Part shown: piece after piece, positions 4,394 to 12,060 of the stretch
Layout: every line of letters begins with the position of its first letter
Numbering within the stretch: position 1 is the stretch's first letter
IMG/VR virus record: IMGVR_UViG_3300021087_000063
Span: 1 to 27,330 of that record
Length of the DNA: 27,330 bases
Reading direction: 5' to 3' (one strand)
DNA from: a virus
Notes under the pieces: generated by a model
Databases searched by the model: none
Seen by the model: the letters and a program-made list of their open reading frames with translations, nothing else
Told to the model about the DNA's origin: nothing
Translations under genes and position numbers: made by a program

Positions 4394-4867
4394 ATGGCAA
4401 AAATATATTGTGACATGGATGGCGTATTGGTAGATTTACTTGGTAGTATCAAGAGGCATCTTGGTAAGACTAAATTGAATCAGGGACTAATTGACGATTT
4501 CTTTTATAGTGAGGCTGGAACCGGTACGGAGTTCTGGGCTGAATGTGGTTGGGAGTCTGGTGGAAAACAACTCTGGAAATTCATCAAATCATATAAGCCT
4601 CAAATACTATCTGCTTGTCCATCTGTTTGCAATAAAGATAAGAAAGTTATCAAAGGCAAGACTCTCTGGTGTGAGAAGAATCTCGGCATTTCATCAAGTC
4701 AAGTCAATATCGTTCAACGTAGAGAGAAGCAAAACTTTGCTGGTAAAGATATTATTCTGATTGATGACCATAAAAAGAATATAAGAGAATGGGAGAGTGC
4801 TGGTGGAACTGGGGTTCTTCATGTAAATGTTAGAACTACAATTAAACAACTGAAAGGGTTAATTTAA
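4394..4867 (+). CDS. HAD-family phosphatase / 5'-nucleotidase-like protein
   Basis: The 157-residue product carries the HAD signature: DMDGVLVD at residues 7-14 (nucleophile D7, acid/base D9), a serine at position 73 in ILSACPS as motif II, a lysine-rich stretch at 82-89, and ILIDD at 121-125 as the acidic motif IV, followed by HKKNIREWESAGG. This closely matches the small phage/bacterial 5'(3')-deoxyribonucleotidase-type members, which remove phosphate from (deoxy)nucleotides; the substrate here is not proven. It could adjust nucleotide pools, though the late promoter argues for action during virion production. The start follows a good AGAGGAG, and the stop overlaps the next ATG by one base. 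Confidence 0.85.
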   Translation: MAKIYCDMDGVLVDLLGSIKRHLGKTKLNQGLIDDFFYSEAGTGTEFWAECGWESGGKQLWKFIKSYKPQILSACPSVCNKDKKVIKGKTLWCEKNLGISSSQVNIVQRREKQNFAGKDIILIDDHKKNIREWESAGGTGVLHVNVRTTIKQLKGLI

Positions 4868-5094
4868 TGGAAACAACTTACAAACAGTTTATGGAAGCAA
4901 AAGTGAAGAGCTGGAAAGACATGAAGGATCGTAATGTTCTCAAGGCCGCAGAGAAGTTCAAAAAGAAAATGCGAAATGATAATGTTCTTGGATATACTCA
5001 GGCACATGGTGAGTTTGTTATCTTTCGTAATGAGAAAGAATGGAACGATTCAGTCAAGCATGCTAAAGACATGAAGTGGATACGGGTGGAGTAA
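4867..5094 (+). CDS. Small charged helical protein with TYKQFMEA start, 75 aa
   Basis: The N-terminus METTYKQFMEAKVKSWKDMK resembles the TFKQFxxE-type leaders seen on many T4-like phage proteins. The rest is lysine-rich and probably folds as helix plus a short sheet (GYTQAHGEFVIFRNEKEWND). There are no cysteines or membrane spans. It overlaps the phosphatase gene by one base (TAATG), so coupled translation is likely. Family not recognised. It could be a minor structural or head-associated protein, but that rests only on the leader-like start. Confidence 0.7.
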   Translation: METTYKQFMEAKVKSWKDMKDRNVLKAAEKFKKKMRNDNVLGYTQAHGEFVIFRNEKEWNDSVKHAKDMKWIRVE

Positions 5095-5098
5095 TTAG

Positions 5099-6229
5099 AT
5101 GGCATCAAATGCAATAGAAACTGCCAAACAAGAAAATGGTTCTTTATTTGTTTTTCAGTCTTTTATTGAAAAAGGAAAAATTCCTACAGCAGCAGCAATT
5201 GAAAAAGCCGCTTATAAAAATATGCCATCTAAATGGTACACAACTTTTGATTTACAAGCAAGAGCATTAAAAAAATATATTGGAAGTGGTAGGGGATATG
5301 TATATAGTCGTGATAAAGGAATGATGCCTTTTTTAGAAAGGACTGCATCTAAGGCTATGGGTGTTTCTGTTAAAGATAGATGGAATCCTATGGATGTCGT
5401 AATGACTAAAAAAGGAAAAGAAGTAGAAATACAAAATAAAGTTAATAGTATATCTGAAGAAGCTATAGAAAAAAAAGCCAAGTTAATTAAACTTAATAAC
5501 TATATGGCGTCTTTGTTAAAGAAGAAACTATTATTACCAATCTCTTTAAAAGAAGTTAAAAAAGGTGTAACTGCCGCTAATGTAGAAGAAGCCAATTTAG
5601 GTAAAGGTTCTAAAGGTGTAAATTTTACTTATAAAAGGAGAACTTTAAAATGTAATTTATCTATAGATAGAAATGGTTTATTTGATACTGGAGAATTAGC
5701 ATTTGATTTTTATGCTGACGATACTGAAATTCATGTTCAAGCCAGAAGTTTTAGATATAGTATTCCAAGTACAGTAGTGCAAACAGATTTAACACCAAAA
5801 GGTAGACAGAGTGGTGCAAAACTTGGTAAGGCATCTACAGAAGCATTAGATCCTTTTTTAACTAAATTAAGATTAGCAAGACCCAAATCACCAACACAAC
5901 ATCCTGAAATCGCAATGGATGGTAATTTTACAACGAAGCAAATTAAGTACTGGAAAGATTTGCATAAGAAACTTAAATCAGTTACTATACAAAATGAAAA
6001 AATAGAATTAAAAGGTAATATAAGTAACATCTTTGCACTTGTGAATAAAAATAAAAAGAAAGCAAATGTTCTGGGCAGACTTACATCTAAATTGGTAGTA
6101 ATGGAATGGTTATGGATTTATGCTGAAATAGATAAAAAACGAAAATTTAAAGATTGGTTAAGTGTATTGTATTATGGTGCAAAAAAAGAATTTTCTGAAA
6201 CTAACGGACCATTTATAAAAATTTACTAA
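5099..6229 (+). CDS. Putative PD-(D/E)XK-like nuclease or virion-associated protein, 376 aa
   Basis: The protein is lysine-rich. Residues 43-78 (PSKWYTTFDLQARALKKYIG, YSRDKGMMPF) are followed by DRWNPMDVV with D99 and, after a helix, LLPISLKEV with K151. The NPxD...hhISLKxV layout recalls phage proteins of PD-(D/E)XK nuclease type in which the acidic residue before the lysine is altered (here SLK). The middle has FYADDTEIHVQARSFRY, and the rest is helical and basic. This is inference from pattern; I cannot exclude a purely structural role. The start follows the previous stop by a few bases, without a strong ribosome site. Base composition is more AT-rich than its neighbours, suggesting independent acquisition. 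Late expression is likely from upstream boxes. Confidence 0.6.
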   Translation: MASNAIETAKQENGSLFVFQSFIEKGKIPTAAAIEKAAYKNMPSKWYTTFDLQARALKKYIGSGRGYVYSRDKGMMPFLERTASKAMGVSVKDRWNPMDVVMTKKGKEVEIQNKVNSISEEAIEKKAKLIKLNNYMASLLKKKLLLPISLKEVKKGVTAANVEEANLGKGSKGVNFTYKRRTLKCNLSIDRNGLFDTGELAFDFYADDTEIHVQARSFRYSIPSTVVQTDLTPKGRQSGAKLGKASTEALDPFLTKLRLARPKSPTQHPEIAMDGNFTTKQIKYWKDLHKKLKSVTIQNEKIELKGNISNIFALVNKNKKKANVLGRLTSKLVVMEWLWIYAEIDKKRKFKDWLSVLYYGAKKEFSETNGPFIKIY

Positions 6230-6235
6230 AACTAT

Positions 6236-6243
6236 TATAAATA
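6236..6243 (+). promoter_or_regulatory. T4-type late promoter box
   Basis: TATAAATA lies just after the 5099-6229 gene and 15 bases before the ATG of the basic 46-aa gene. The ribosome site GAGGAG starts three bases after the box, so RNA started at the usual distance would begin inside or just before it. It may serve mainly the following gene and the baseplate genes. Confidence 0.65.
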
Positions 6244-6257
6244 TATGAGGAGATATT

Positions 6258-6398
6258 ATGGCTCAACAAGTAATCAAAAACAAGCGAGAAAAGATTAAAA
6301 AAGTGACTTCTATTGGACATTCTACTAGAAGTATGCCAAAGAATAAGAATAAAAGAAGAAGCTGGAAAAGATATAAAGGACAAGGGAAAAGAAGATAA
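6258..6398 (+). CDS. Small highly basic protein, 46 aa
   Basis: The product is about 40 percent lysine plus arginine. It begins MAQQVIKNKREKIKKVTSIG and its C-terminal half reads PKNKNKRRSWKRYKGQGKRR. There is no hydrophobic core, so it is probably unfolded alone and binds nucleic acid, RNA or an acidic protein surface. The GAGGAG site precedes the ATG by five bases. I recall short SIG...RPKNKNKRR...KRYRGQG-type proteins beside tail genes of marine T4-like phages, but cannot verify this here. It is encoded between an accessory gene and gene 25 and should be expressed late. Confidence 0.75.
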   Translation: MAQQVIKNKREKIKKVTSIGHSTRSMPKNKNKRRSWKRYKGQGKRR

Positions 6399-6481
6399 TA
6401 TTATGTAAGTAATATCTTGATCCCCGACCGAACCCACAACACAGTATAACATATAGAAAATAGGAATACAAGGAACAAGTT
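6399..6481. promoter_or_regulatory. Intergenic region with third CGACCGA element
   Basis: An AT-only hairpin (ATATTA 6398-6403 with TAATAT 6410-6415) is followed by CGACCGAACCC at 6425-6435. This differs by one base from the core of the 19-bp early-module element and occurs nowhere else in the window except the two early modules. A weak TATAAC at 6445-6450 and an AAGGAA ribosome site for gene 25 follow. No minus-strand gene lies downstream to explain an early promoter here. Confidence 0.45.
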
Positions 6482-6898
6482 ATGGCAACAGTTTACACAA
6501 AAGGGCTTTCAACAAATGCTCGAGCATGGGCCGATCTTGATTTAGATTTCATAAAACATCCTGTCACCAAAGACATTACAAGAAAGACAGATGTTGAAGC
6601 AGTCAAACGAGCTGTTAGAAATCTCATAATGACAAACCAGTATGATAAACCATTTCATCCTGAGATTGATGGAGGAGTAACTCGACACTTATTTGGTTTG
6701 TCAACAGCTCACACAAAACACGATATTGCTGAAGCTGTTAGAGTTTGTTTAGAAAATTACGAACCAAGAGTGATTGTAGATGATGTAGTTGTTTCAGGAG
6801 ATTTAGACAAGAACGGGTTTAATGTTTCTATACATTTTTCTTTAATTAATTCACCACAACCGATTGAAGTTGCTTTATTTCTGGAGAGGGTAAGATAA
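6482..6898 (+). CDS. 25: Baseplate wedge subunit gp25
   Basis: At 138 residues it matches the length of T4 gp25 (132). The family landmarks are visible: an N-terminal YTKGLSTNARAWADLDLDF segment, DVEAVKRAVRNLI, the KPFHPEIDGG loop and the diagnostic ENYEPRV at residues 91-97, followed by beta strands. gp25 joins the gp6-gp53 wedge core and contacts the sheath start; related gp25-like proteins also occur in type VI secretion. AAGGAAC precedes the ATG. Gene 6 starts directly after its stop (TAAATG), as expected for this module. Confidence 0.93.
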   Translation: MATVYTKGLSTNARAWADLDLDFIKHPVTKDITRKTDVEAVKRAVRNLIMTNQYDKPFHPEIDGGVTRHLFGLSTAHTKHDIAEAVRVCLENYEPRVIVDDVVVSGDLDKNGFNVSIHFSLINSPQPIEVALFLERVR

Positions 6899-8740
6899 AT
6901 GGCAAGCAATAAATTAAAAGTTACAGATTTAGAATTTGATGAGATAAAAACTAATTTAAAAACTTATCTTAAATCACAAAGTCAATTCTTAGATTATGAT
7001 TTTGAAGGTAGTGGTATGAATGTTATATTAGATGTCCTGGCATATAATACTCATTACATGGGATTCTATGCAAACTTACTTGCTAATGAAATGTTCTTGG
7101 ATTCGGCTTCACTTAGAGATTCTGTAGTTTCTCATGTCAAACATTTAAATGTTATTCCAAATTCTGTTACAGCACCTTCTGCTCTTCTTGATATGACATT
7201 TTCTCCTTCTAATTCTCCTACTTCTTTAACCATCGCAAAAGATACAAAATTTACTACAAGTATTAGTGGAGTAAGTTATACGTTTACAACAACTGAAGCT
7301 AAAATAATTTATCCAGTTGGTTCATCTTATTCTGTAACAAGTTTACCAATCAAAGAAGGTAAAATTTTAAATAAATCATATACTGTTAATTTGGCAAATA
7401 CAGCACAGCGGTTTATTATTCCAAATCTAAATATTGATACTTCTACTATATCAGTACAAGTTCAAAATTCTGCAAATGATACAACAGTAGCTACATGGAC
7501 AGATGGTAATGCATTAGATGTTACAACTATTGCTTCTTATCAAAAAGTTTTCTTTGTACAAGAAATAGAAGGTGGAAAATATGAATTACTTTTTGGTGAT
7601 GGTTCAGTTGGAAAAGAGTTAGCTGATGGTAATATTATTTTTATTGAATATCTTGTTACAAGTGGATCAGCTGCTAATAAAGCATCTTCTTTTACTGCTG
7701 TTGGTTCTGTTGCTGGGTTATCATCTTCTAACTATACAATAACAGTTACATCAAATGCAACGGGTGGATCAGCAATTGAAACAATTACATCATTAAAAAA
7801 TAATGCACCAAAATTATATCAAGCACAAAAACGTGCAACTACAACTGAAGATTATAAAGCTATTTTATTAGGTGAACGAACTGATATCGAATCAATTAAA
7901 ATATATGGTGGTGAAGATGCTAACCCAGCTGTATATGGTAAAGTGTATATAGCAGTTAAACCAGTTGGTAATACTGCTTATAGTATAGCAACAAAAGATG
8001 CAATAAAAACTTCTATTCTTAAAAAGACAAATGTAGTTACTGTAACACCAGAAATTGTCGATCCAATTTTTTATTATTTGTTAATTGATACTACAGTTAA
8101 TTATGATCCTGTTACATTATTGACAAATGAAGATACTTTAAAAGCAGGTATTAGTAATTCAATTACAAGTTATTTTACCAGTAGCTTACAGAAATTTGAC
8201 CAGAAATTTCGATATTCAGTATTGACACAAACAATAGATGATACAAATAGTTCTATACGAAATAGTAAAACATCTATTAAGTATCAAATGGAGATTGCCC
8301 CTACAACATTAGCAGTAGCTGCCACATATACTATGGAGTTTAATAATCCAATAACTAAAGGAACACTTACTAGTACAGGATTTACAGCTAGTGATGGATT
8401 TACATATACATTGATAGATGATAGTCTTGGAAATGTTAAACTCATACGGTCAACATATTCTAGTAGTACGGGACTTATGACAGTTGATAGTCCAGCAGTC
8501 TATATGACTTTAGTATCTGGTTCACAAAATCTTGGTACTATAGATTATGATACTGGTACAATTGTTTTAAATAGTTTTACTCCTTATACAATTTCTGATG
8601 CAAAGACATATATTAGAATGACAGTAACACCTGGAATTAATAATCAAGATATTACACCATTAAGAGAACAAATATTAACAACTGATATATATGATACAAC
8701 CGCCGTCAATATTACAATGGTTGCTGAAACAATAATTTAA
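6899..8740 (+). CDS. 6: Baseplate wedge protein gp6
   Basis: The product is 613 residues against 660 in T4 gp6. The N-terminal region (LKVTDLEFDEIKTNLKTYLK, FEGSGMNVILDVLAYNTHYM, NLLANEMFLDSASLRDSVVS) is the classic gp6/gpJ-like start that forms the inner baseplate ring. The central part contains YELLFGDGSVGKELADGNII and the KRATTTEDYKAILL motif of the J-like fold, followed by a beta-rich C-terminal half. It forms dimers that close the ring around the hub together with gp25 and gp53. GGAGAGG at the end of gene 25 acts as ribosome site. Identification is firm from sequence and context. Confidence 0.92.
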   Translation: MASNKLKVTDLEFDEIKTNLKTYLKSQSQFLDYDFEGSGMNVILDVLAYNTHYMGFYANLLANEMFLDSASLRDSVVSHVKHLNVIPNSVTAPSALLDMTFSPSNSPTSLTIAKDTKFTTSISGVSYTFTTTEAKIIYPVGSSYSVTSLPIKEGKILNKSYTVNLANTAQRFIIPNLNIDTSTISVQVQNSANDTTVATWTDGNALDVTTIASYQKVFFVQEIEGGKYELLFGDGSVGKELADGNIIFIEYLVTSGSAANKASSFTAVGSVAGLSSSNYTITVTSNATGGSAIETITSLKNNAPKLYQAQKRATTTEDYKAILLGERTDIESIKIYGGEDANPAVYGKVYIAVKPVGNTAYSIATKDAIKTSILKKTNVVTVTPEIVDPIFYYLLIDTTVNYDPVTLLTNEDTLKAGISNSITSYFTSSLQKFDQKFRYSVLTQTIDDTNSSIRNSKTSIKYQMEIAPTTLAVAATYTMEFNNPITKGTLTSTGFTASDGFTYTLIDDSLGNVKLIRSTYSSSTGLMTVDSPAVYMTLVSGSQNLGTIDYDTGTIVLNSFTPYTISDAKTYIRMTVTPGINNQDITPLREQILTTDIYDTTAVNITMVAETII

Positions 8741-8741
8741 T

Positions 8742-10676
8742 ATGGCCAGTAATCCAAACATACCAATACATCCTTCGTTTGATGAACGTATATCTGTTCG
8801 TGTAGAAGGACAGTTACCAGATTTTGTTAAACAAGATCATCCTACTTTTGTAGCTTTCTTAGAAGCATACTATGAGTATCTTGAGCAAGTTGGTAAGCCG
8901 TATGAGATTATTGGTAATTTAGATAATTATTTTAATATTGATAAGACTGTTGATGATTTCTTACAATATTTTAAAACACAGTTTGGTAAAGATATTCCAG
9001 AGGCAGTATTTGCCAATTCAAATAAGCCTCATGTAATAAAAAGACTCCGTGATTTTTATCGTTCTAAAGGTAGTGAGAAATCTTTTCAGTTTTTATTTCG
9101 TTTATTGTATCAAGAAGAAATTGAATTTTATTATCCATCTGTTGATATGCTTCGTGTATCAGATGGAAGATATACTAAAGATAAAATTTTAAGATGTATT
9201 GATACAAGTGGTAGTTCAGCTATTTTTGATTTTACTGGTGAAACAATTACTGGTGGAACATCTGGTGCGAAAGGTATTGTTGAATTGGTACTGAATGAAC
9301 AGATAGGAGCCTTTGTTGTATCTACAATTTATCTTTCTAAAGTAAATGGAACATTTACAACTAATGAAACTATTTCAGATGGAACAAATACGTTTACTCT
9401 GGATAATATGGTAACTGGGTATACGATAACAAATCCTGGTAATGGATATAGTATAGATGATAATATTGCAGTAACAGGTGGTGGTGCAGGAGCTGTCGGA
9501 GCACAGTTTTTAGTTTCATCATTAACAACGGGAAGTATGACTACAGCGACTATTGTTTCAGGTGGAACGGGATATGTTGTTGGTGATAAACTTACGATTA
9601 ACAATATAGATAAATTAGAGATAGATGGAAGAACTTGTAGTGTACTTGTTAAGACAGTAAACTCTGGTGTAATTACTGCTGTTGAGTTTGAACACAACGG
9701 ATCTGGTTATAAAGGTATACCAACTATTTCTGGTGGTGGTACAGGTAATGGTGCTAATATTACATTGGGTGGTTCTGGTATTGGTGGAGTTAAAACTTTA
9801 AAAACAGTAAATGGTGGTTTCCATTATCAGTCAATTCCAACATTAAATTTTGCTACTAAAGGAGATGGCACAGCAACTGGTACTGCAACGATTGGTAGTT
9901 ATGAAAATGAAGCAAATGTAAGATGGGTTGGTGATGATGGACAAATTTCTGCAGCTAATTATATTCAAGATAGTAGTTATTATCAAGCATTTTCATACGA
10001 GATTAAAGCTGGTAATACGATTGACAAGTGGAGAAATTATGTTAAGCGAGTAGTGCATCCATCTGGACTAGCATTGTTTGGTAGAACATTAATTACTGGT
10101 TTACTTGAAACTGGATTAAAACTTACTTTACCACCTACCCACAAATGGCCATATACGATTATATTCCATGACGGAGATATTGTACCTCCAGTTCGATTAA
10201 ATCTACAATTACAGCAGACAAATCCAGAATGGCCAGATGGAGCACCATGGCCACATGATGGACAAGCTGCTGGTTCTCATATGGGACCCGGACATTCAGA
10301 TTGGCACATATATGAAATAGATTTACCTATTATCGTTTTAAGTATAGCAGATAGTGATGATTGGTTATATGTTCAGATGGCTCTTACTATGCCATCTGAG
10401 GATTGGAGTTCTATTACAGATTTAAGTATTTCTGTATCTGAAGATTGGGGACAGATTTCAAGTGGTATTGGTGGAGCATTACAATTAGGTCCTATGCGTC
10501 GTCAAGTAGACAGATTGAAATTTGCCAAACAAGCAGGATTTAGTACATTGAAAACAGACTTGGGTAGTAATGATTACACGATTGATTTTTTTAAGAACGA
10601 ACAGATTTCCAAATATGTTACAACACAGAACGAAAAAACGAGATATGTGATGAATAGTCACATAAGTATTGTATAA
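8742..10676 (+). CDS. Baseplate wedge-type structural protein in the gp7 position
   Basis: The 644-residue protein starts with a well-defined domain (residues 24-50 include LPDFVKQDHPTFVAFLEAYY; later VIKRLRDFYRSKGSEKSFQF), a start I know from marine T4-like structural proteins annotated next to gene 6. The middle holds a GETITGGTSGAKG segment (about 166-178) and four GxGY-type repeats (about residues 230, 274, 319, 357). The C-terminal part includes a Trp/His-rich loop near 494-520 and a GPMRRQVDRLKF region. T4 gp7 is much longer (1032), so the gp7 identity is by position only. Its ATG is one base after the gp6 stop, with no clear ribosome site, suggesting coupling. Confidence 0.8.
   Translation: MASNPNIPIHPSFDERISVRVEGQLPDFVKQDHPTFVAFLEAYYEYLEQVGKPYEIIGNLDNYFNIDKTVDDFLQYFKTQFGKDIPEAVFANSNKPHVIKRLRDFYRSKGSEKSFQFLFRLLYQEEIEFYYPSVDMLRVSDGRYTKDKILRCIDTSGSSAIFDFTGETITGGTSGAKGIVELVLNEQIGAFVVSTIYLSKVNGTFTTNETISDGTNTFTLDNMVTGYTITNPGNGYSIDDNIAVTGGGAGAVGAQFLVSSLTTGSMTTATIVSGGTGYVVGDKLTINNIDKLEIDGRTCSVLVKTVNSGVITAVEFEHNGSGYKGIPTISGGGTGNGANITLGGSGIGGVKTLKTVNGGFHYQSIPTLNFATKGDGTATGTATIGSYENEANVRWVGDDGQISAANYIQDSSYYQAFSYEIKAGNTIDKWRNYVKRVVHPSGLALFGRTLITGLLETGLKLTLPPTHKWPYTIIFHDGDIVPPVRLNLQLQQTNPEWPDGAPWPHDGQAAGSHMGPGHSDWHIYEIDLPIIVLSIADSDDWLYVQMALTMPSEDWSSITDLSISVSEDWGQISSGIGGALQLGPMRRQVDRLKFAKQAGFSTLKTDLGSNDYTIDFFKNEQISKYVTTQNEKTRYVMNSHISIV
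9235..9274 (+). repeat. 40-bp near-identical segment shared with 14333-14372
   Basis: This segment encodes GETITGGTSGAKG in the gp7-position gene and matches 14333-14372 in the DUF4815 gene at 37 of 40 bases, including silent positions. That level of nucleotide identity between different genes suggests recent exchange or copying of a domain. Confidence 0.75.
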
Positions 10677-10688
10677 ATATTATAAATA
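10672..10688 (+). promoter_or_regulatory. Double T4-type late promoter box
   Basis: TATAAATA occurs at 10672-10679 and again at 10681-10688, straddling the end of the upstream gene. A 28-base leader with AGAGG then leads to gene 8. Tandem boxes nine bases apart (same helical side is not kept) suggest two alternative starts or added strength. Confidence 0.75.
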
Positions 10689-10716
10689 TAAGAAATTAAA
10701 CAAGAGGATTTGAGTT

Positions 10717-12045
10717 ATGCCAGCAATTATAACAAATGCATTTAGAACTTATAACGCAGATAATTTTATTGGGTCATTTGCAACCAATAAAGTTTATCTG
10801 ATGATTGGAAAGGCTGATAGTTGGTCTGGCGCAAGTGCAGGACAATATTCAGAATCTTCTCCTTCAGATACAGCAATCCCTACTCCTAAAGATACGACAG
10901 TAGCACCTTATATTCATCATAATGATATGATAGCTGCCAAACTGATTAATGCTTCAGATGTATCTCATGTTGTTAAGAGAACCGATTGGACATCAGGAAC
11001 TGTATATACCGAATACGATCATAACCAAGATGACCAAATAGATCAGACATTTTTCGTAATGACAGATCAGTATAATGTCTATAAGTGTATCAGTAATTAT
11101 GGTGGAGTGGTTTCCACAGTCAAACCTACAGGTCAATCTTCTTCTATTATCGAAACATCAGATAACTATCGTTGGAAATTTATGTATGAAGTCCAACAGG
11201 CAGATGTGTTGAAATATGTTACGACAGATTGGATTCCAATTAAGTATCTAACAACAAATGATGGTACAGCACAATGGACTGTACAACAAGCAGCTGTTGA
11301 TGGAGCATTAGAACATATAGATGTAACTGCTGGTGGAACAGGATATGTCAATACGAATACCGGTACTGCACAGACAGGTAGTACATCTACTACAATAAAA
11401 TTAGCATCAACTGCATCTGCAACAGATGATATTTACAATAGTATGACAGTTTATATTTCATCAGGAACTGGAAGTGGACAGATTAAAGTTATTACAGATT
11501 ATGTTGGTTCTACAAAAGTAGCAACTGTTTCTGCATGGACAACGACACCAGATGCAACAAGTGTATATGAAGTAATGCCAGCAGTATCAATTACAACGAC
11601 AGAAGGTACTGGTGCAACTGCAAGATGTTCAAGTGTAGTTGGTGGTATTGTTAAGAAAGTAGCCATGACAGCAGTAGGTACTGGTTATCGTTCTGGTACA
11701 GCAACTCTTACTGGTGGTGGCGGAACAGGATGTACACTTGAACCAAGAATCGGTCCTAAGAATGGACATGGTAAAAATGCAAAGACAGAACTTGGTGGAG
11801 CATATGTAATGATGAATGTTCGATTAACTGGAACTGAGGGTGGTGACTTTGTTGTTGGTGATGATTTCAGAAAAGTAATTTTAATTACTAATCCATATGT
11901 AAGTGGTTCAGCTGCTACAGCAACTACATATTCTGGTGCAGAAATGGATGATGATAGTGGAGAACAAATCTATGTAGAGTTTCGAGCTCCAATCAATCGT
12001 GCATCTGACCAGACTGAAGATGTCAAGTTAGTAGTTGAATTTTAA
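10717..12045 (+). CDS. 8: Baseplate wedge subunit gp8
   Basis: N- and C-terminal parts match T4 gp8: the ITNAFRTYNADNFIGSF start, then VYLMIGKADSWS, the KRTDWTSGTVYTEYDH segment, NYRWKFMYEVQQADVLKYVT and DWIPIKY, and a C-terminus with VILITNPY...SGEQIYVEFRAPI...QTEDVKLVVEF. T4 gp8 is 334 residues; this one is 442. The extra length lies between residues about 185 and 345, where GGTGY and TLTGGGGTG repeats are inserted. gp8 is a dimer linking gp7, gp10 and gp53 at the wedge periphery. The start is supported by AGAGG and the double late promoter. Confidence 0.88.
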   Translation: MPAIITNAFRTYNADNFIGSFATNKVYLMIGKADSWSGASAGQYSESSPSDTAIPTPKDTTVAPYIHHNDMIAAKLINASDVSHVVKRTDWTSGTVYTEYDHNQDDQIDQTFFVMTDQYNVYKCISNYGGVVSTVKPTGQSSSIIETSDNYRWKFMYEVQQADVLKYVTTDWIPIKYLTTNDGTAQWTVQQAAVDGALEHIDVTAGGTGYVNTNTGTAQTGSTSTTIKLASTASATDDIYNSMTVYISSGTGSGQIKVITDYVGSTKVATVSAWTTTPDATSVYEVMPAVSITTTEGTGATARCSSVVGGIVKKVAMTAVGTGYRSGTATLTGGGGTGCTLEPRIGPKNGHGKNAKTELGGAYVMMNVRLTGTEGGDFVVGDDFRKVILITNPYVSGSAATATTYSGAEMDDDSGEQIYVEFRAPINRASDQTEDVKLVVEF

Positions 12046-12060
12046 TAAAGGTAATAATAC

